A stretch of 64,000 nucleotides of DNA, from the NCBI RefSeq assembly GCF_964355755.1, contig NC_092675.1, positions 11,423,312-11,487,311 on the forward strand, written 5' to 3'. The DNA is from Antedon mediterranea. Lineage: Eukaryota > Echinodermata > Crinoidea > Comatulida > Antedonidae. The translations under genes and the position numbers were made by a program. Position 1 is the stretch's first letter; each line of letters opens with the position of its first letter. Of this stretch, positions 22,872 through 33,151 are shown one piece after another. Below the pieces are notes generated by a model. That model did not search any database. It worked only from the letters and a program-made list of their open reading frames with translations, and had not been told where the DNA came from.

Positions 22872-24308
22872 CTAGATGGTACGCTCGCTTCGCTCGCGTA
22901 CCATCTAGGTCGTGCCCACAGATGGTTCTCGAATACATAATAATTTCAGCGTTAAAAAACTGGCGATTTCAAATGTACGTACCGCAGGACAATAATACAT
23001 GTCGTTTACAGGAACGAATAAATAGATTTATGTACTGAACTAAAATTAGCACCCTGGGAATTACTTCCGAAAGAGAAACTTGTCACAAAATGAGACCAAT
23101 TGTTTAAGTCAAATTTAAACAAACTTAATTTGTGTTTTGTATGTAACATTAGGGTTGAGGGATGGGAAAGAGGATGGGTGCAAAGAGGAACAATTTTTAA
23201 ATATATTCTTTATCCATGTAGGAACGAAATATTAATTGTTTTCATGTTTTACAAATAATATACTACTAAACACAGTAAAACATTGCGATGTTTGTTGAAA
23301 CTATCACCGTCCTAGTCGATTGAAATAGTATAGTACATGTAACGATACATCACTACGACGTGTATAATATGTTTAAATAATGTAAAACAATTTGTGAAAA
23401 CCACCCCTATTCGTGGAAAATCATAAATTCGATTTAATCGTCAATAAATATTAAATCATCTAACTCAACTTAATTAGTAGGCCTAATGGTTTTCAATTGT
23501 TTCTTAGAGCCAATTCATACTTAAGTTGGTTCCTAACCCTACCCACCAAAGTTGTTCTGCGTTTAGGGCATGTGATGCACCGTAGGGCTATCCTCTACTG
23601 GCTTTACAACGCTACTCATGCCAGTGAGGGAAGGGTGATGATGTCACGTGGGTGGTTTAACTGCAATAATAAAGATTTGTACATAATATACGGCGACTGA
23701 AAACGCTAGCTCATTATCCGTTAAAAAAAATCTATATCCAACCTCTGCAGCACAGATTAAAACAAAATGGATCGAATTTCTGTTATGAGTATACAGTACC
23801 TGCCTTTACGACGCCTGAGGGAATAGACACTTGTGGAACAGAGATTGGAATGTTCCATTCATTTCAAATCAATACATTTGCATAAACGTATATTAAATCT
23901 ATCAAAATAGTATTTTTTTAAGAAAATCGGCCTGTCTTCAACATTATGATACTGTACTCGAGCTGTTCAACCGGTTTTCAGCTATTAAAAACAATTATCG
24001 TAGGAGGAGATAGGAAAATGCGAAGGCTCCTCGCATTTTTGTGGCGGGTATTTTTCAAGACGGACATCCATTAGACAGTGTATACCACGATCGGAAAACA
24101 CCCCTATTTGGGGCAAATCGTTGAACCTAAATTCGTTTTAATCGTCAATAACTAATTATCTAACTTAATTTAATTAGTAAACAGGGTTACATCAGGTGGT
24201 TAAAATCAGTACCGAAAGTACGAACCAACTTTATATACCATCGAGTAAAAATTCTAAAAGTAAGGCGCGATTCACCGAATTTTGCCCTTACGTAAATTTA
24301 TATATAGA
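22872..24308 (-). mobile_element. Helitron-like non-autonomous element
   Basis: Read on the minus strand it begins TCTATATATAAATTTACG (24308 downward) and ends in CTAG at 22872. Just before that is a strong hairpin (GATGGTACGC ... GCGTACCATC with a short GC-rich loop). A TC start, a 3' hairpin and a CTRR end are Helitron hallmarks. There is no target duplication. Deleting it joins GGTT to TAAG and restores an in-frame SGLRI-type endonuclease motif, so both borders are supported to the base. No Rep/helicase ORF is seen. Two imperfect direct repeats lie inside (about 23400-23490 and 24097-24185). Confidence 0.75.
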
Positions 24309-24612
24309 AACCACTATTCTTACATAGTTCAATAATACATTTTCCATGTATATCAGGTTGCTTGATATCTAGATTTCTTCTTATCAATGATTCATCATTT
24401 ATATAGTCAAGAGGGAGACTTATATAATTATTTGAATTATCAATACAATTTTCAATGTTAATGTTAATAACACATGATATTATAAAATGTATTGAAAAGG
24501 GTAATGGTGAGTGAACTTTAAAGAAAGATACAAGTTTAAGCATATTAATATCACATAGCATGTAATCAATGGAACTAGGCCTGCACCATGAATGATTAAG
24601 TGACTTATTCAT
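24309..24612 (-). pseudogene. LINE 1 endonuclease fragment with a misplaced duplicate segment
   Basis: Two joined pieces. Positions 24309-24440 encode LPLDYINDESLIRRNLDIKQ followed by an HGK..IELCKNSG stretch. This is the endonuclease segment expected immediately before the Helitron-like insert. Positions about 24441-24591 are a near-identical direct copy of 22661-22811 (SSIDYMLCDINMLK...). That segment belongs downstream in ORF2, not upstream. The true N-terminal endonuclease sequence is therefore missing and replaced. Either template switching during reverse transcription or a later duplication/deletion would explain this. Confidence 0.75.
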
Positions 24613-24639
24613 AATAATGTATTAATATAGTAGATGATA

Positions 24640-25947
24640 TTAAGTGCTTAATAATGCTAGCGATGATTGGAGCGACAATATCTCCTTTCTATTCCCAGGA
24701 TGCTTCAACGCGCGTCTCACATTACTTGCAAATAAACTGGTTCCTTCTGTGGATAGATGCACACCGTCTACTGCCAATACTTTATGTACGATTTCACCGT
24801 TCCTTAAAAAGTTTCCATGATCGAGGAAAAATACATTGGGCATCGGTGCGAGTCTCAGCAGGTGTTTAATATGTGTATTGACGAGTTCGGTGTCAAAGTT
24901 TAGGGGACCACGACAGGGTAACCCTAGCGAAATCACGAAGGAAGTATTTTTTAATTTGGCTGCATATCTTGTTGCGAGATCCACCATCGATGTGGCGATG
25001 TCTGCAGCAGGCATGTTCTTCAGAGAGTTCGTTATTTCATGAAGGACCACGCAGCTTGGTGCATCGTTCGATTCAAGCGTTTCCCTCATTTCTGGAATGG
25101 AGAAGGCATGTTCAATTTTTACCTCTGCTTGTGGCACAAGTCGCATGTTGTCCACCTTCCTAAGATGCGAATTCCCGATTACCAAAACTGTATTGGTTCT
25201 GTTCAGATCAGGTTGTTTCTGTTGTTGGGAGTTGCTCGAGATGATTTTTGAAGGAGATTTACTTTTATTTCCTATGGGTACGAAACCTGAAGTGTCAACT
25301 GCAGTTGCTAGCTGGATTCTTTTCGCCTCGTACGCTTCATCTTTGGTTTTATTAATTTCTAACTGTGCACTAGATACCTGTTCCTGTAGAGAAGTCACCT
25401 GTTTTTCTTTTTCTAAGATGATATAGTTGTTATGTTTCAGGGACTCCAAATCTGTACTAAGAAGCTTGTTTTGTTTTTCACAATCTTTTAGTTTCTGGGT
25501 CAGCTTGTCTATATCAGTTTTCAGCTTAGTACCGTAGTCATCCTTCTTTGGTATATTTTTCTTCAATTCTTTTTTTAGTGATTCAATTTCGATTTTGAGT
25601 TGTTTATTCTCCTTGATTAGTGACTCTTTGTCGTTTTGAATTATATCTTTATCTTTATTAATTAGTTTTAATTTTAGGTCGAAGTTTTCTTTCATTGTGT
25701 CGCATAATCGCTCAACAAGTGACTTTTCCAGATCCCTGATTGCTTGTTGACACGATAGATGAAATTCCGGCGTTTTAACAGTGTTATTTATATCCTCACT
25801 GTTTCGATCTGGAGTTTCATTTCCAATGTCGTCATCATCATCATTGGCGCGATTTTGTATTGATTTCTTCCCCTTTGGCACCATAGTATTACTGAGTAAA
25901 AATATAATGTTATTTTCTATACAAACTAGAAAATGTACAAAAATCAA
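24640..25947 (-). CDS. LINE 1 ORF1: coiled coil plus SGNH esterase-like domain
   Basis: An intact 435-residue frame; the natural start may be the Met at about residue 22 (MVPKGKKSIQNRANDDDDD). Residues about 60-215 are a long Lys/Glu/Leu-rich coiled coil likely to trimerise, as in other LINE ORF1 proteins. Residues about 250-420 look like an SGNH/GDSL hydrolase. VLVIGNSHLRKVDN is block I with the Ser, SLGLPCRGPLN sits in the middle, and VDGVHLSTEG is block V with the Asp/His pair. Esterase-bearing ORF1 proteins are known from CR1-type LINEs, where the role is unclear (perhaps membrane or RNP handling). It lies upstream of ORF2 in the same orientation. It is the best-preserved protein of this element. 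Confidence 0.8.
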   Translation of the reverse strand: MIFVHFLVCIENNIIFLLSNTMVPKGKKSIQNRANDDDDDIGNETPDRNSEDINNTVKTPEFHLSCQQAIRDLEKSLVERLCDTMKENFDLKLKLINKDKDIIQNDKESLIKENKQLKIEIESLKKELKKNIPKKDDYGTKLKTDIDKLTQKLKDCEKQNKLLSTDLESLKHNNYIILEKEKQVTSLQEQVSSAQLEINKTKDEAYEAKRIQLATAVDTSGFVPIGNKSKSPSKIISSNSQQQKQPDLNRTNTVLVIGNSHLRKVDNMRLVPQAEVKIEHAFSIPEMRETLESNDAPSCVVLHEITNSLKNMPAADIATSMVDLATRYAAKLKNTSFVISLGLPCRGPLNFDTELVNTHIKHLLRLAPMPNVFFLDHGNFLRNGEIVHKVLAVDGVHLSTEGTSLFASNVRRALKHPGNRKEILSLQSSLALLST

Positions 25948-26359
25948 TCATTCTTTACTCACATTTCCATTGGTATTGCAATGTGGTACCGTATACTTTT
26001 CGATAATGCCAGATAGAAAATTTGAACTTGATAGCAATGTTGTTTATGGTTCCCAAATTACAGTTGACCGTTAGCAACAAGTAGGCCGGGTAGCGTCCTT
26101 GACAACGGACGTCTTAACAACAATGGTGAACGGTTTCCTACCGGTAGCGTCCTTAGCAACTGAGACGGTGATCAAAGCTGTTATGCCTAGCTCAGGTAGA
26201 AGTTGATAACTTATCAAAATTGAAATTGTACTTCCTACAGATTTGCTGACCATGATCCGTAATTGTAAATCAAGTGTAGATTACAATAAAAGTGACTAAA
26301 ATTTCACAGAAAACAGCTTTTTTCTGCTGACTATTGAGCACAATTTTTTAAACGTATTC

Positions 26360-26560
26360 CATTGTCATACGCCCTCAAAGGCATCGAGGATTGGGGATGG
26401 AAGATCAGATGATGGAAACATGGTTCCTCTACACACAGACTTTAAAGCCAGAACCTGAGTATCTCCTTGAAGCACTCAGGGTAACTAGAACTACATGTGG
26501 TGAATGCAATGACATTGAACTGTACTAATACCCGAACAAGAAAGTGATACTGATGACATA
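26360..26560 (+). pseudogene. Copy B transposon gene, 3' remnant beyond LINE 1
   Basis: EDWGWKI at about 26380 matches the KYGWKI landmark of copy A. A frame-shifted stretch with PEYLLEALR and TTCGECN follows, in the place of the Cys-rich tail. This supports LINE 1 having landed inside the copy B gene. Very short and decayed. Confidence 0.45.
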
Positions 26561-26989
26561 TAAGTTGTGAGTCCTTTTCTATTTGAAGGATTAAACAATA
26601 TCATCCCACACGGAGCAATTGAAATAAAAAGGTCTGGATTTAAATGATCTTACAAAATATACAAAAATATCACAATATACAGTACAATATAACAAGAGTC
26701 AAAGTTCAAGAATTTAAGAGTCAGATGGCAACTGGCAAAAACGAATTTCTTTTCCAGTTTGTTCTACATGCCGGGCATTGAAAGCGACGCCCATGAGGCA
26801 TGAGCTCGAAATCACTGAACAAGGCATGGAAGATAAGCTACGAAGTTGACAACCTATTAATTTAGAACTTAAGTTAACAATTCTTTGTAGTGAGTTTCTC
26901 TCTTTGACCCTAAGACTAAAAAACCAGCATTTAAAGGAAAAAAGTTAAAACGTTCTAAATAAAGGAATTATAAAAAAACCATGAGAATT

Positions 26990-27440
26990 ACTTTATCGAC
27001 ATTAAAATGGTTCAGCTTTCTTAACAGATAAAGTCTCTGGTGTCCTTTCTTTACTATTGCCTCTGTATTTAATTCCCAGCTGAGATTGTCCTCAAATATA
27101 GTACCTAGGTATTTAAAAGAATGGACAATATCGCTGGTTCGTCATTTGTGGGGGATACCAGAGGGCTGCGTCCTTTCTCCTTCCTAAAATCTACAATAAT
27201 CTCCTTGGTTTTGGTCACATTGAGTTCCAAGTAGGAGTTTCCACAAAATTGGATAAAACCATCTAATGCGGAACCATGACCGTCCTGTGAATTTTGAAGG
27301 AGAGACAACAAGACAGTGTCGCCAACAAATTTGAAAAGATGACTATTGTCCTGTTTGCTCCGACAGTCATCCGTGTATATAATATACAGGAGAGGAGAGA
27401 AGACGCAACCCTGCGAAGATCAAATACTTCTCATTACGTA
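26990..27440 (-). pseudogene. Reverse transcriptase fragment of another LINE
   Basis: Minus-strand reading shows GCVFSPLLYIIYTDD, then HLFKFVGDTVLL where FADDT is expected, then NSYLELNVTKTKEIIVDFRK. That last motif is common in Rex/Babar- and L2-like LINE polymerases. Both catalytic aspartates of the YxDD box are damaged or replaced, and no upstream domains remain. It is an old fragment inside the outer transposon. Confidence 0.6.
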
Positions 27441-27449
27441 AATTCGTTG

Positions 27450-28440
27450 ATACTAAAATTATCAAAAATCTATCTATATAAATCATGAGTTGATTCCAAA
27501 TTATCAAGACTCATTAATTAATCAACAATAGTACATACCGCTAATGAATTTCAATTTTCTTCTAGCTAGCATAATTTATCCTATTTCATGACGATACAAT
27601 AGGTACAAGAAAAACATTATTTGCACCAAATACTTCCAAAATATAAATATAATATATATAAACATAATTTAGTTTTACGCTATTTTAAGGAAATTTGAGT
27701 TTTTGTAAAAGGTCAATGACCTTTTGACCTCTAGTTACGTATAACTGTTGTATTAATTGTTTTTTTAATGTATATCATTAGTAGGATATATATACTCTAC
27801 ACATTGGTACTAAAGCTATTTAGATATGATTATAAAACAATGGATTATAGGCATAAACGCTACCCCCACCCCAAAATTGTTTACATTACATTTGATCAAG
27901 AATCAATTTCAATAAGAATAGTACATCATTACTTTTGAAATTCTTCTAGTTAACATCATGTTTCCTATTTTATATATCGATACAGGTACAGATAAAACAC
28001 AATTTTGATTAAATGCATATACAATTATGGCACAATATTACAGTTAATCATTTAATCATCAGGAAAAAAAATGAGTTTTTGTAAAAGGTCAATAACCTTT
28101 TGACCTCTAGTTATATAAATAAATGTTGTATTTTGTTTTTTTAAATTGCATATTAGAAAGAAATATATATTCTACACATTGATATCAAGATTATTGAGAT
28201 TGGATTATAAAACCACAAGTTATGGGCATAAATGTTACCACCTACCCCAAAATATTTATGGAATAAAATCACTATATAGTTGTTGAGATTACATAAAAAA
28301 TAATGTGTTCCAATGCTTCAATTTTCGGTGACTTTTAATATGTCATTATAAACTACATTTGGAATGAAAAAATTAATGTTTTGTTACTATTGCAATTTGT
28401 GGTGGGTTTACCTCTAAATATCACTAGATTGACTGGACTA
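27450..28440. repeat. Right arm of the outer transposon
   Basis: Two degenerate direct units of about 380 bp (27541-27900 and 27900-28260). Each carries GAGTTTTTGTAAAAGGTCAA and CCTTTTGACCTCTAGTTA. The terminal part 28340-28440 is inverted relative to 6282-6325 plus 13214-13290. Confidence 0.7.
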
Positions 28441-28443
28441 AAT

Positions 28444-28660
28444 GATGAATCCTTAATCAGTATGTTCAAAAGTATGTTTGGTGTGAATTTCGTTGATGTA
28501 CTCAAAATGCTATTTAAATGTCTAATTAGCACTAATTAAGGGCGTTCTTAAGTTTAGCACAGGAATGGTCATTTAAGAATTACAGATTTTGATTCCTGAT
28601 AGGTCGGAGAACATTTTAAAATTGGTTTGGTAGATGTACTTAAAATATTAATTAAAATTG
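28444..28660. repeat. Older repeat, right half of the copy split by the 22-kb element
   Basis: Continues the repeat whose other half lies at 6095-6278. Shared phrases include GATGAATCCTTAATCAGTATG, TAATTAGCACTAATTAAGGGC and GATTCCTGATAGGTC. It provides the flank for the outer transposon's right AAT duplication. Confidence 0.7.
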
Positions 28661-30462
28661 AATTTTTTACTATTTATTTATTTATAATTTATTGCTTATT
28701 AAAGTTTGAGTTTTTAATATGGTAGGTAAAATGTTGAATTTTACTAGTTTTGATGCATAAGCTAGGCCAGATATAGGTCATATTAATCGGCAAAATGTCG
28801 CTGCTATAGGCGGCTAAGAACAACTGCACACGGCCGCTACCTCTGAACTTACAATATATTATCAGCAAAATATTCAACGGTAGTAACGTAGTGAAATAAA
28901 GCAAGATGATCAACTCTAAATTATGTAAAAACGAAATTTATTGGGATGTACGAAAAAGCGGTGTTAAATCAATGCGTTAGAATAGGACAAGATGGCCGAC
29001 CAAACTTTGTTTGTACCCGGCGCAGTCGGTAGCCAGGAAACGTGACGTCACACTTTTTCTCCCTATTGGAGTATACAGGAAGTTGTACGGAACTACGTTT
29101 GTTGTGGTGCCCTTATCAGCTGGGCCCTTAATTGGATTTAGATTAATTGCCTATATTAAGATTCTTAAAGCTCAGGTACAGGCATGAATTTTAAATATAA
29201 TATCTGGTTAATTGTACATAAATCAAATATTTGTAACAGAAATCAAGACGAAAAACCTTGAATTTTCCCTAATATGGTCAAATACAAAATTTTGCAAAAT
29301 TCTGCCAAAAAAACCAAGAAGACTTTTTTTCTGTAGTTAGGTAGTTAACATAATGAAGTAACATGTCTGGTGACTCCCTAGAAGGTGAAAAAAGATGGTG
29401 GATATACGGTGGATAATTTTTGCTATAGCATGAAAATAAAATTCTGAAGTTGAATAAAAATACAAGAAATGTAAAATTGTTATATGTTATTGTTATAAAA
29501 AAGTTATATTACCTATATTTAGTCATCTTATAACATTTTTTACCACACCGTTTATTTTTCATAGCTTTTTAAAATGCCTCTCTATTTTCAACAGTTGTGT
29601 ACAAAAGAATAGAGATTTTACTGTGTAATTTGAACTAATATGAAAGTGCTAATTTTCAACAAGCTCCTGTAACACAAATAAAATCCCAAAAATTATGAAA
29701 CATAGGGGAAACTAAAGATCGATAATTATTGGAATGTATGATCAATAGAAATGTTTTGCCCGCACCTGGCCTTTAAACAAACACCCTTATCAGTAGGGCA
29801 TGATAAAAAAGTGGTCAAGATTTCCCGAGGAGCTGTACACGTAATGTTCCAGAGATATCTCAGTCTAAAATTTTGGCTGTTACAATCAGTGTTTTGAGAA
29901 AAATGCTTTTAAAATTAAGTAAAAGGAAATGACAAATACAAAAAAAGTTTAGGCCTTAGTAAAAGGGTATCGTAATTAATTGTTTTATATCAATGGAATT
30001 TCGCAACTTCGTTAATTAACTATTGTTCTATTATTATGCAAAATTTTCATTAAAAACAACTCACTGCAACACTTTCAATTTAAGCATAAAACATGAAAAA
30101 ATCATACATCAGGGCTCGAAATTTCCTTTTTTCGACTAGCAAACTTTGCTAATGGTAAAAAAATTAACTAGCAAAATCAACAGCATAACTAGCAATCACA
30201 ATTTTGTTTGGTAAAATAATTAAATTCTACAAAAATCTGAATATATTTAGATGTAGGAGGCCTAGCTAGCCATCTAGGCCAAGCTAGTAGTAATACCTTT
30301 TTTACTCAACAGTCGAACGCCTTTTTAGCCAAATTAAAAAAAACTAAGAGCAAGACATGCTTTCATGCTAGCCAAATCAAGGTCGTTTCGGCCTACAGTA
30401 TGGACGATTCACCCCGAGACGTTTCGGCCCACTTTTTTTTAGGTTGTAACAAAATAACTAGG
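28661..30462. other. Intron 1 stretch, nothing recognised
   Basis: AT-rich non-coding DNA. No exon with splice borders, RNA gene or clear repeat boundary is visible. One short GC-richer patch lies near 28980-29060. Confidence 0.4.
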
Positions 30463-30470
30463 CTTGCTGC

Positions 30471-32318
30471 CAGCGGTGGCGCCAGGATCTTCCCGACGCG
30501 GGGGCTACATTCCCCGACGAGGGGGCTATGCGAGCGAAGCGAGCATCACTAGGCTGGGGGCCAGGGGGCCGCCAAGGGTGGGGGGTCCAGGGGGCGAAGC
30601 CCCCCTTAAGCAACGCGTTCTAGCGTCATTTGAGGTCATTTTAATCAGATTTAGGGTAGCCTTTTATAATGCATAAATAAAATCCTACGTGCAAAACAAC
30701 GATGCGCGATGATGTTTCAATCCATATTTTTCAATTTATAAAATAAAAGTTCAAAGAAAATTTAGAAAAATAGAGTTGGAGGTCCCGGAAATTGGACTTA
30801 TTATACTTCAAAACATGAAACAAAATATGTAAGTCCCTATCATGGTTGTGACTGAGCTAAGAAATATTTGAAAAATAGAGATGTTAGGTCCCGGAAAATG
30901 CACTTCTTGTACTTCGAAATATGACCAGCTTTATTGTTGGGGCTGAGCTAAGAAAATGTTTAAAACTAGAGCTGCAGGTCTTCAAAAAATTGCATTTTAT
31001 ACTTTGGAAACATCAGGCCTAGAGGCTTAAAAAACGCAAACGTAGACCTTTTTCAGTCGGGGAAATAAGTTTATTCCTCCCAAGTGTATGTGTGCGTACC
31101 ATCTGGACTTCCGAGTGGTGAGAAATTCATGACATACATGACATTGAAAATTTAATAACTTAGCTATAATAAGATGTTGGCTAAGCGAAAATGGCATGTA
31201 TTTTTGTTTAGTAATGGATGAAATATTTATTTTAGAAGGTTACTTGTAAATTAAAAAATTGGTGAACATACGAACAATTAACATAATTCGTTTTGCTGTA
31301 GTGTAGCGTACGTCGACACAGTACACGACGTAAAATAACTACATTACACATTTTGGTCCCTGGATGGAACATGATATCACGCGTCTGGACCGAACGTTGA
31401 CTGATTCGTACAAAGGGATACCGCCAGACAAGTGCGTACCTAGCTATTGTTTAGTAGTAAGTTAGATTGCTGGCAATAATGAATGCATATAAAGTGCATA
31501 ATATCACTCTGACATACTCTCACGGTCAATGGAACGTCGCGGTTTTCTAGGCGTTGAAGCTACGAAGTGAACGCGAACGCTTTTTACTGTATATTATATT
31601 CCCCGACAAAAAGTACCCGTGTTCCCTTCGGTAACCGTCGGTAAACTTCGCCTGGAAAATAACTACATTACACATTTTGGTCCCTGGATGGAACTTGATG
31701 TCACGCGTCTCGACTGAACGTTGAACGATTCGTACAAAGGGATACCGCCAGAGACAAGTGCGTACCTAGCTAATGTTTAGTAGTAAGTTAGATCGCTGAC
31801 AATAATGAATGCATATAAATTGCATAATAGCACTCTGACGTACTCTCACGGTCAATGAAACCAGGGAGTTGTAAAAACTCCCTGATGAAACGTCGCTGTT
31901 TTCTAGGCGCTGAAGCTACCAAGTGAACGCGAACGTTTTTTACTGTATATATATTCCCCGACAAAAAGTACCCGTGTTCCCTTCGGTAACCGTCGGTAAA
32001 CTTCGCCTGGAAAATAACTACATTACACATTTTGGTCCCTGGATGGAACATGATATCAGGCGTCTCGACCCAACGGTGAACGATTCGTACAAAGGGATAC
32101 CGCCAAACAAGTGCGTACTAGCTATTGTTTAGTAGTTAGATCGCTGGAAATAATGAATGCATAAAAGTGCATAATAGCCCTGACGTACTGTCACGGTCAA
32201 TGGAACGTCGTGGTTTTCTAGGCGCTGAAGCTATATAAAGTGAACGCGAACGTTTTTTACTGTATATTATATTCCCCGACAAAAAGTACCCGTGTTCTCC
32301 GACGGGGCGCCACCACTG
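30471..32318. mobile_element. hAT MITE with internal tandem repeat
   Basis: The ends CAGCGGTGGCGCC and CAGTGGTGGCGCC (inverted) are flanked by a perfect 8-bp duplication CTTGCTGC at 30463-30470 and 32319-32326, diagnostic of hAT-type insertion. Internally it has three units of about 110 bp (30770-31020, each with GGTCCCGGAAA-like words). It also has three longer direct repeats (units starting near 31341, 31666 and 32020). It has no transposase. Confidence 0.85.
31317..32290. repeat. Tandem repeat, three units of about 325-354 bp
   Basis: ACATTACACATTTTGGTCCC recurs at 31341, 31666 and 32020. Spacing is 325 and then 354 bp. The extra length is a 29-bp-class insertion at about 31858-31890 that is itself a hairpin (CCAGGGAGTT ... 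AACTCCCTG). Units contain GGATACCGCCA and CCCGTGTTCCCTTCGG. Confidence 0.85.
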
Positions 32319-32954
32319 CTTGCTGCTCCCTACCGATCAATTTTCATATATACGCTTACATGCTTCCTTAATTTCAGTCATTGGTTTATGTCAATGGGTA
32401 AACTACTAAAACTTAGTATGAAGCATAATTGTCATTAAACGTATTTGATTATAATAAAGTCAGAGTACTTTTTTCCAAAAGTCCAAGCTTCTCAAATCCA
32501 ATATCATGAAAGACGTTCCCCAATAACTTCTTTATTATGTTTACAGTGTCCACCACAATGTCCACTGAATTATAGCCTGGTCTACAGTATATCCACAATC
32601 GCAATGAGTTCTTCTCCATCTCTATATTATATTCTCATACAGTATGTTTTCTTCTTTAGTATGTAGTGAACAAGAACTGAGATTTCGGTGCTCCTTGCTA
32701 GTTACATGTCTAGCTCCCTACTGTCCCTCTCCTTTGTCGTCCTTCCACCACAACTCCATGATTTGCATTGCATCATGATACTGTTCGACACTTGTACGCA
32801 TAAAATCGTCACAACTAATAATTGGACAGTTTTAATAACTGTCAAGAGTGATCAAACTGGGAAAAACTAAAATGTCTTTTAATCAGATTATTTGTTTTTA
32901 TTTTTAATTTAAAAAAAACATTTTTAGTATTTAATTTTTTTATATTATTTTAAG

Positions 32955-33151
32955 AGAGGAAGTGAATAGAGAAAATGATGGGTCGCTAAGGAAACAGAAA
33001 AAAAAACCCAGACCGAGGAAAGAAACAGAAAACTTGAATGAGGTTGGTAAAGTAGTGGAAGTGGAACATACTGATGATGAAAATGCAGATGAAAATGAAG
33101 AAGAACTTGAAAGAAAAACAAAAAGAAAAAAGAAACGAAGAAAGAAAAAAG
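32955..33151 (+). CDS. AHI1: AHI1 exon: basic/acidic linker
   Basis: Follows an AG at 32953-32954 and ends before GTTAGA at 33152. It completes a Lys codon started by the first exon (phase 1 entry) and leaves one base for the next exon. The peptide begins EEVNRENDGSLRKQKKKPRP. It runs through an acidic stretch (DDENADENEEELE) to a polybasic end (KRKKKRRKKK), as expected of the low-complexity region upstream of the jouberin core. Similarity alone is weak. Phase agreement on both sides is the main support. The polybasic run could act as a nuclear-localisation-like signal. Confidence 0.75.

Larger units (their letters stand above)
15098..26350 (-). mobile_element. LINE 1: non-LTR retrotransposon split by hAT and Helitron-like inserts
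   Basis: A minus-strand LINE. Its 3' end is a short repeat (TTGAACTTGAAC read on the minus strand) near 15098-15120, and its 5' region is near 26350. It carries ORF1 (25947-24640) and a broken ORF2: an endonuclease remnant, then reverse transcriptase (22064-20973), then a C-terminal region (20931-20092). A hAT transposon sits in its 3' part and a Helitron-like element in its endonuclease. Excluding these inserts it is about 5 kb. An ORF1 with an SGNH esterase fold suggests the CR1 group; clade is not certain. The insertion split the copy B gene of the outer transposon. Confidence 0.7.
6282..28440 (+). mobile_element. 22-kb Academ-like DNA transposon (outer layer)
   Basis: The left end TAGTCCAGTCAATCTA begins at 6282 and its inverted match ends at 28440, with AAT duplicated at 6279-6281 and 28441-28443. 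The inverted similarity extends through CACCACAAATTGCAATAG into the arms. The flanks rejoin as TTAAG-AAT-GATGAAT, and the same unoccupied sequence is present (reversed) near 3641-3656 and 4318-4330. The element carries a decayed gene (13590-15095, continued at 26360-26560) for an XPG-like nuclease with a Cys-rich tail. Its size comes from later insertions: a second family member, a LINE, a hAT element and a Helitron-like element. The 3-bp duplication plus XPG-type nuclease recall the Academ superfamily; that assignment is inference. Confidence 0.75.

Noticed and set aside
24654-25426. Several plus-strand ORFs of 64-109 codons opposite LINE ORF1
   Set aside because: Antisense shadows of the coiled-coil/esterase ORF on the minus strand.
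31317-32290. CRISPR-like array
   Set aside because: Units are about 325-354 bp of continuous tandem repeat without unique spacers, in a eukaryotic hAT MITE.
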